A stretch of DNA of 31,888 bases from a virus: positions 1 to 31,888 of the IMG/VR virus record IMGVR_UViG_3300020424_000014. One strand, 5' to 3'. The notes under the pieces were generated by a model. That model had not been told where the DNA came from. It worked only from the letters and a program-made list of their open reading frames with translations, and did no database searches. A program made the translations under genes and the position numbers. Of the stretch, positions 29,280-31,888 are shown in pieces (position 1 is the first letter of the stretch; each line of letters opens with the position of its first letter).

Positions 29280-29977
29280 AAAAAACTTTGCAGTCCTTCT
29301 ATTTCAATCTCACTTTCGACTTCAGTCTTGGGATTTTTCACTTTTACTTTATGAGATAATTTTGGTGTTCCCTCATAAAATTGTTGTATCTTTTCAAACT
29401 GTTCAGAGTTCAATGAATCGATAAAATCAGATAATTCCTCTTTTGTAAAGTCCTCATATACATTATCTTTATCATATATATTTTTTGTTGTTGATGCGAT
29501 AACATCAAAAGTAAGTTTGACTGCTGATGCATCTGTATCAATACCCATAAGGTCTTTTACTTTTGGATATGTTAATGTAATACCAATATCATCAGTCAGT
29601 TGTATTACCTCTTCTTTTTTAGGTTCACCCTTCAATTTAACATCATTTAAATCTATTTCAGTCATAACCCTAGTTTTTTCATCATCTGGACATAACAAAT
29701 TTAGAGTTACTTTGTCACCTACTGATTTACCTCTAATTTTTAAGAAGAGATATTCCATATCATAAGTTGGTAAATCTTCTGGTTTCCTAATCGCACCAAA
29801 GGTACAAGTTTTAACAATATCACTAGTTGCTTTAATTAAGTCAGATGATTTGTTTGTTTCTTGTGCCATCATCAATATTTTTTGTTCCTTGACTAAAAAA
29901 GGTCTGTAAGAAATCTTTTGTTTAGTCGAGGGTAAATTCAACTCATACGTTGGATTATTGAGTTGTGGTAAAGCCAT
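29273..29977 (-). CDS. 26: Baseplate hub / tail chaperone protein, T4 gp26-like
   Basis: A 234-residue protein of the T4 baseplate (gp26/gp51) family. YRPFLVKEQKILMMAQET, the short CTFGAIRKPEDLPTYDMEYL and FLKIRGKSVGDKVTLN followed by LLCPDD are the family core. It has AGGAG upstream of its ATG. T4 gp26 is 208 residues and acts in hub assembly. Here the end carries a slippery heptamer and a -1 extension, so two products are expected. Confidence 0.8.
   Translation of the reverse strand: MALPQLNNPTYELNLPSTKQKISYRPFLVKEQKILMMAQETNKSSDLIKATSDIVKTCTFGAIRKPEDLPTYDMEYLFLKIRGKSVGDKVTLNLLCPDDEKTRVMTEIDLNDVKLKGEPKKEEVIQLTDDIGITLTYPKVKDLMGIDTDASAVKLTFDVIASTTKNIYDKDNVYEDFTKEELSDFIDSLNSEQFEKIQQFYEGTPKLSHKVKVKNPKTEVESEIEIEGLQSFLE
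29279..29285 (-). other. Probable -1 ribosomal frameshift site
   Basis: Read on the minus strand this is T TTT TTA, a canonical X XXY YYZ slippery heptamer in the correct phase of gp26, two codons before its TAG stop (29273-29275). Confidence 0.75.
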
Positions 29978-29998
29978 ATTATAATCTCCTATCTAATA

Positions 29999-30745
29999 CT
30001 AAAATAATCGCCTTATTACTTGTGGAACTTTAATCTGTAATTGTCGTGCAACAGAATTCTTAATTAAGTCTGACAATGTACTTTCTGTTGGTGGTTTACT
30101 TGAAACCGACTCAGACGATAAGTTCCTAAAATACCTATATTTAAATCCTACTGAAACTGTGTTTACTGAAGATACTTTTTCATGACTAAATGCAACTGCA
30201 CCAACTGTATCTGGATATGCTTCCTCTAGTCTAACACCAAAAGTTCTTTCATCTTGTTCATTTAATGCAAAGATGTCAACACTTCCAACATACTCTTTGT
30301 AATAATTTAAATTGTAAGTTTCTGGATTGAATGTGCATTTTTGCCACTCTTCAAAGAAGTATCTCTCACCTAAATCTGTTCCAAGATAAAATACTGCTTG
30401 AACTGAACCATATGTTTGTTCTCTTACTATCTCATGAGAAGGCCCATATACGTTTGTATTTCTTGCACCAGTTAGTGTTCTATCTGGAATTGATATACTA
30501 CTACAACGAAATGATATTCGTCTAGCAACCTCTGAACCTAAATTTGAAGTAACATTTGTTGCAGATTTTCCAGCACCCATATCTCCAGATGCAGATTCAC
30601 CAGATGCACCAGATGGTAATCCTATAACAACTTCATAACGATTACCTTTTTGAAAACCCTCATCAGATGCATTATGTCTTAAAAAAGAATTAAGACTACT
30701 GAATACTGAACTTCCTAGTAAACTATTGAAATCAAATTTAGCCAT
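29999..30745 (-). CDS. Tail-tube-like baseplate protein (gp54/gp48-type candidate)
   Basis: A 248-residue protein. The N-terminus (MAKFDFNSLLGSSVFSSLNSF) is followed by a beta-rich body with NRYEVVIGLPSG, CSSISIPDRTLTGARNTNVYGPSHEIV, FFEEWQKCTFNPETYNLNYY and 'EEAYPDTVGAVAFSHE', then FKYRYF. This is the strand order of tail-tube folds, where 'YP-T-G' precedes the last strands. It sits next to gp26, so a baseplate tube initiator (gp54 or gp48 type) or tube protein is most likely. The exact member is uncertain. Confidence 0.65.
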   Translation of the reverse strand: MAKFDFNSLLGSSVFSSLNSFLRHNASDEGFQKGNRYEVVIGLPSGASGESASGDMGAGKSATNVTSNLGSEVARRISFRCSSISIPDRTLTGARNTNVYGPSHEIVREQTYGSVQAVFYLGTDLGERYFFEEWQKCTFNPETYNLNYYKEYVGSVDIFALNEQDERTFGVRLEEAYPDTVGAVAFSHEKVSSVNTVSVGFKYRYFRNLSSESVSSKPPTESTLSDLIKNSVARQLQIKVPQVIRRLF

Positions 30746-31263
30746 TAAATTATCTTCCTTGAGTCACCCCAAACTCTTGACTCTGATGCTTTCTTAAATC
30801 TCTGAACTGGTAACATGATTGCAGTCAAATTATCCTCTGTATCTATTCTTCTAAACATTGACCTAACATATCCAAACAAATATCTCTTTATAGTAGGTTT
30901 TGTAAGTGGACTTTTTTCAACTGCTTTAACACTTAACCTATTTTGACCAGCTGCATCTAAAAGTCTTGCTCTTAACGCATATGGTAAATAATGAAAATTT
31001 AGTCCATAAAAACCACCCTCTGCACCTCTAAGAAACATAATCAATGGAAAAGTATCATAATATGGTAATGTCTTTGCAAACTTAGGAGAATACACAAACA
31101 TATTTAGGAAACCAGCATGAGGTCTGTTTGCAAGTTGACCAGAACGCAGTAATTCTGGTACTGACGGTGTTCCAAGTTCTTTAATACGATTACGATACCA
31201 TTGATATGGTTCTTTACCAGTTTTAATTTGTGCAGATATTTGGTCAAAATAAGTTTCAGCCAT
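30745..31263 (-). CDS. Conserved virion-module protein of unknown function
   Basis: About 172 residues from ATG 31263 (MAETYFDQIS), which overlaps the stop of the DUF59 gene. FLNMFVYSPKFAKTLPYYDTFPLIMFL, GAEGGFYGLNFHYLPYALRARLLDA is a pattern I recall across marine T4-like phages and larger myoviruses; function unknown. Its place between gp4 and gp26 suggests a structural or assembly protein. Confidence 0.6.
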   Translation of the reverse strand: MAETYFDQISAQIKTGKEPYQWYRNRIKELGTPSVPELLRSGQLANRPHAGFLNMFVYSPKFAKTLPYYDTFPLIMFLRGAEGGFYGLNFHYLPYALRARLLDAAGQNRLSVKAVEKSPLTKPTIKRYLFGYVRSMFRRIDTEDNLTAIMLPVQRFKKASESRVWGDSRKII

Positions 31264-31559
31264 TATGTCCAACCCATCGCCATTTTAGTTTCTTCAGGCA
31301 CCATGTCCATAGAGAATGGTGGTTGAAAAGTACAGTTTGCAATACTTTCTTTTACACCATCAACCATACCAGCCTTTTGTATGTTTTGATTTATCTCATC
31401 TGCCATAGGACAAAATGCACTTGTAAGAGTATGTGTTATTTTTACCACAGTATTATTTTCTAATATTTCAATATCATATATCAGACCTAAATGTATAACA
31501 GAAATACTAGGCATCTCTGGGTCATAAACTTGTTCTAAGTTTTTGACAACTTGTGCCAT
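31263..31559 (-). CDS. DUF59 / MIP18-like protein
   Basis: About 98 residues from ATG 31559 (MAQVVKNLEQ). An in-frame ATG at 31583 lies where transcription would begin from the late promoter, so the shorter start is preferred. VYDPEMPSISVIHLGLIYDIEI and 'THTLTSAFCPMADEI' with Cys50 match the DUF59 fold (SufT/PaaD/MIP18), proteins linked to iron-sulfur cluster assembly. I recall DUF59 genes in cyanophage tail clusters. Whether it acts on iron-sulfur clusters or has become structural is unknown. Confidence 0.8.
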   Translation of the reverse strand: MAQVVKNLEQVYDPEMPSISVIHLGLIYDIEILENNTVVKITHTLTSAFCPMADEINQNIQKAGMVDGVKESIANCTFQPPFSMDMVPEETKMAMGWT

Positions 31560-31588
31560 AATTTTATTTCGTTCTTTATTCATAGTAA

Positions 31589-31596
31589 TATTTATA
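31589..31596 (-). promoter_or_regulatory. T4-type late promoter for the tail module
   Basis: TATAAATA on the minus strand, overlapping the end of the gp4 gene. No -35 box lies 17 bases upstream. It would drive the DUF59 gene through the tape-measure gene. Confidence 0.65.
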
Positions 31597-31888
31597 CCTT
31601 CAATTCATCTTCTGTTAGGATAATAAATTCCATATTTCTATCTTTACAAAACTCTATTGCGTTTTTCCACTTTGCATCATTGATGGCCCAGTTTCTAACT
31701 TCATTTAGATATCTTTTAGTTTTTCTTTTTGGAATTCTTGGTGGTCTAGTTTGTACTTTAGGTTTTACTTCAACAACCCATTTTTTAGAACCAGTTGGTG
31801 TTTTTACTTTTACATAGAAGTCTGGAAAGTATCTATGTATCTTTCCATCAAGAGGAGAACGATATGGTACAAAAAACTCTTCAGAACC
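31592..31888 (-). CDS. 4: Head completion protein, T4 gp4-like, 5'-truncated
   Basis: The last 98 residues of a protein that continues beyond the window. FFVPYRSPLDGKIHRYFPDF followed by YVKVKTPTGSKKWVVEVKPK and QTRPPRIPKRKTKRYLNE is the gp4 (gp50) core, which resembles a nuclease fold with D, E and K in the right order. gp4 completes DNA-filled heads before tail joining. Gene 4 near baseplate genes also matches T4 order. Confidence 0.85.
   Translation of the reverse strand, partial: GSEEFFVPYRSPLDGKIHRYFPDFYVKVKTPTGSKKWVVEVKPKVQTRPPRIPKRKTKRYLNEVRNWAINDAKWKNAIEFCKDRNMEFIILTEDELKV

Noticed and set aside
1-31888. tRNA genes, CRISPR arrays, insertion sequences, integrase or attachment sites
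   Set aside because: I looked for tRNA T-arms, regular direct repeats, transposase-like proteins and terminal inverted repeats by eye and found none; only the tmRNA carries a tRNA-like fold. A covariance-model scan could still find a degenerate tRNA.

Overview
The window is a 31.9 kb piece of a T4-like (myovirus) marine bacteriophage genome. It is AT-rich and very tightly packed: neighbouring genes usually overlap by 1-14 bases through ATGA, TAATG or TGATG junctions. The T4 core is clear: gp61-type primase, RNase H, gp33, gp59, gp32, the gp26 baseplate/chaperone family, a gp29-sized tape-measure-like protein and gp4. The host is probably an alphaproteobacterium, plausibly SAR11/Pelagibacter. 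Reasons are the low GC, a circularly permuted tmRNA whose tag ANDNFAPQDYALAA looks alphaproteobacterial, a bc1-type (not b6f-type) cytochrome b, and a phage bS21. The host assignment is inference.

Layout. Bases 1-6.8 kb (+): the end of a glycine/threonine-rich virion protein, a second structural protein, small conserved marine T4-like proteins, a run of small membrane proteins, an overlapping i-spanin/o-spanin pair and a DUF1353 protein. 6.8-11.3 kb (+): coiled-coil membrane protein, primase, class II ribonucleotide reductase, three tiny cysteine-rich proteins (one metallothionein-like) and a PD-(D/E)XK nuclease. 11.3-13.15 kb (+): a cassette from a T4-type late promoter to an intrinsic terminator, carrying three small genes and a complete respiratory cytochrome b. 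13.16-22.5 kb (+): early-type units with sigma70-like promoters (TTGACA, 17-18 bases, TATAAT-like), including bS21, RNase H, a HExxH metalloprotein, a SleB-like hydrolase, PhoH, a GH108 endolysin, a RecB/MGME1-like exonuclease and a thermonuclease-like protein. 22.5-22.9 kb: permuted two-piece tmRNA. 22.9-26.1 kb (+): gp33, gp59, ThyX and gp32. 26.1-27.0 kb (+): two membrane proteins. 27.0-31.9 kb (-): tail/head module, reading leftward from gp4 through a DUF59 protein, two structural proteins, gp26 with a probable -1 frameshift extension, an EF-hand membrane protein and a tape-measure-like protein.

How it fits together. Early promoters serve replication, nucleotide metabolism (NrdJ, ThyX), nucleases and host-interaction genes. 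Late boxes (TATAAATA), read by the gp33 co-activator system, serve the tail module on the minus strand, the 26.1 kb unit and the cytochrome b cassette. Lysis is covered by GH108 endolysin, possibly the SleB-like hydrolase, and the spanins. The most notable cargo is cytochrome b of complex III, which suggests phage control of host respiration late in infection, and two translation components: bS21 and tmRNA.
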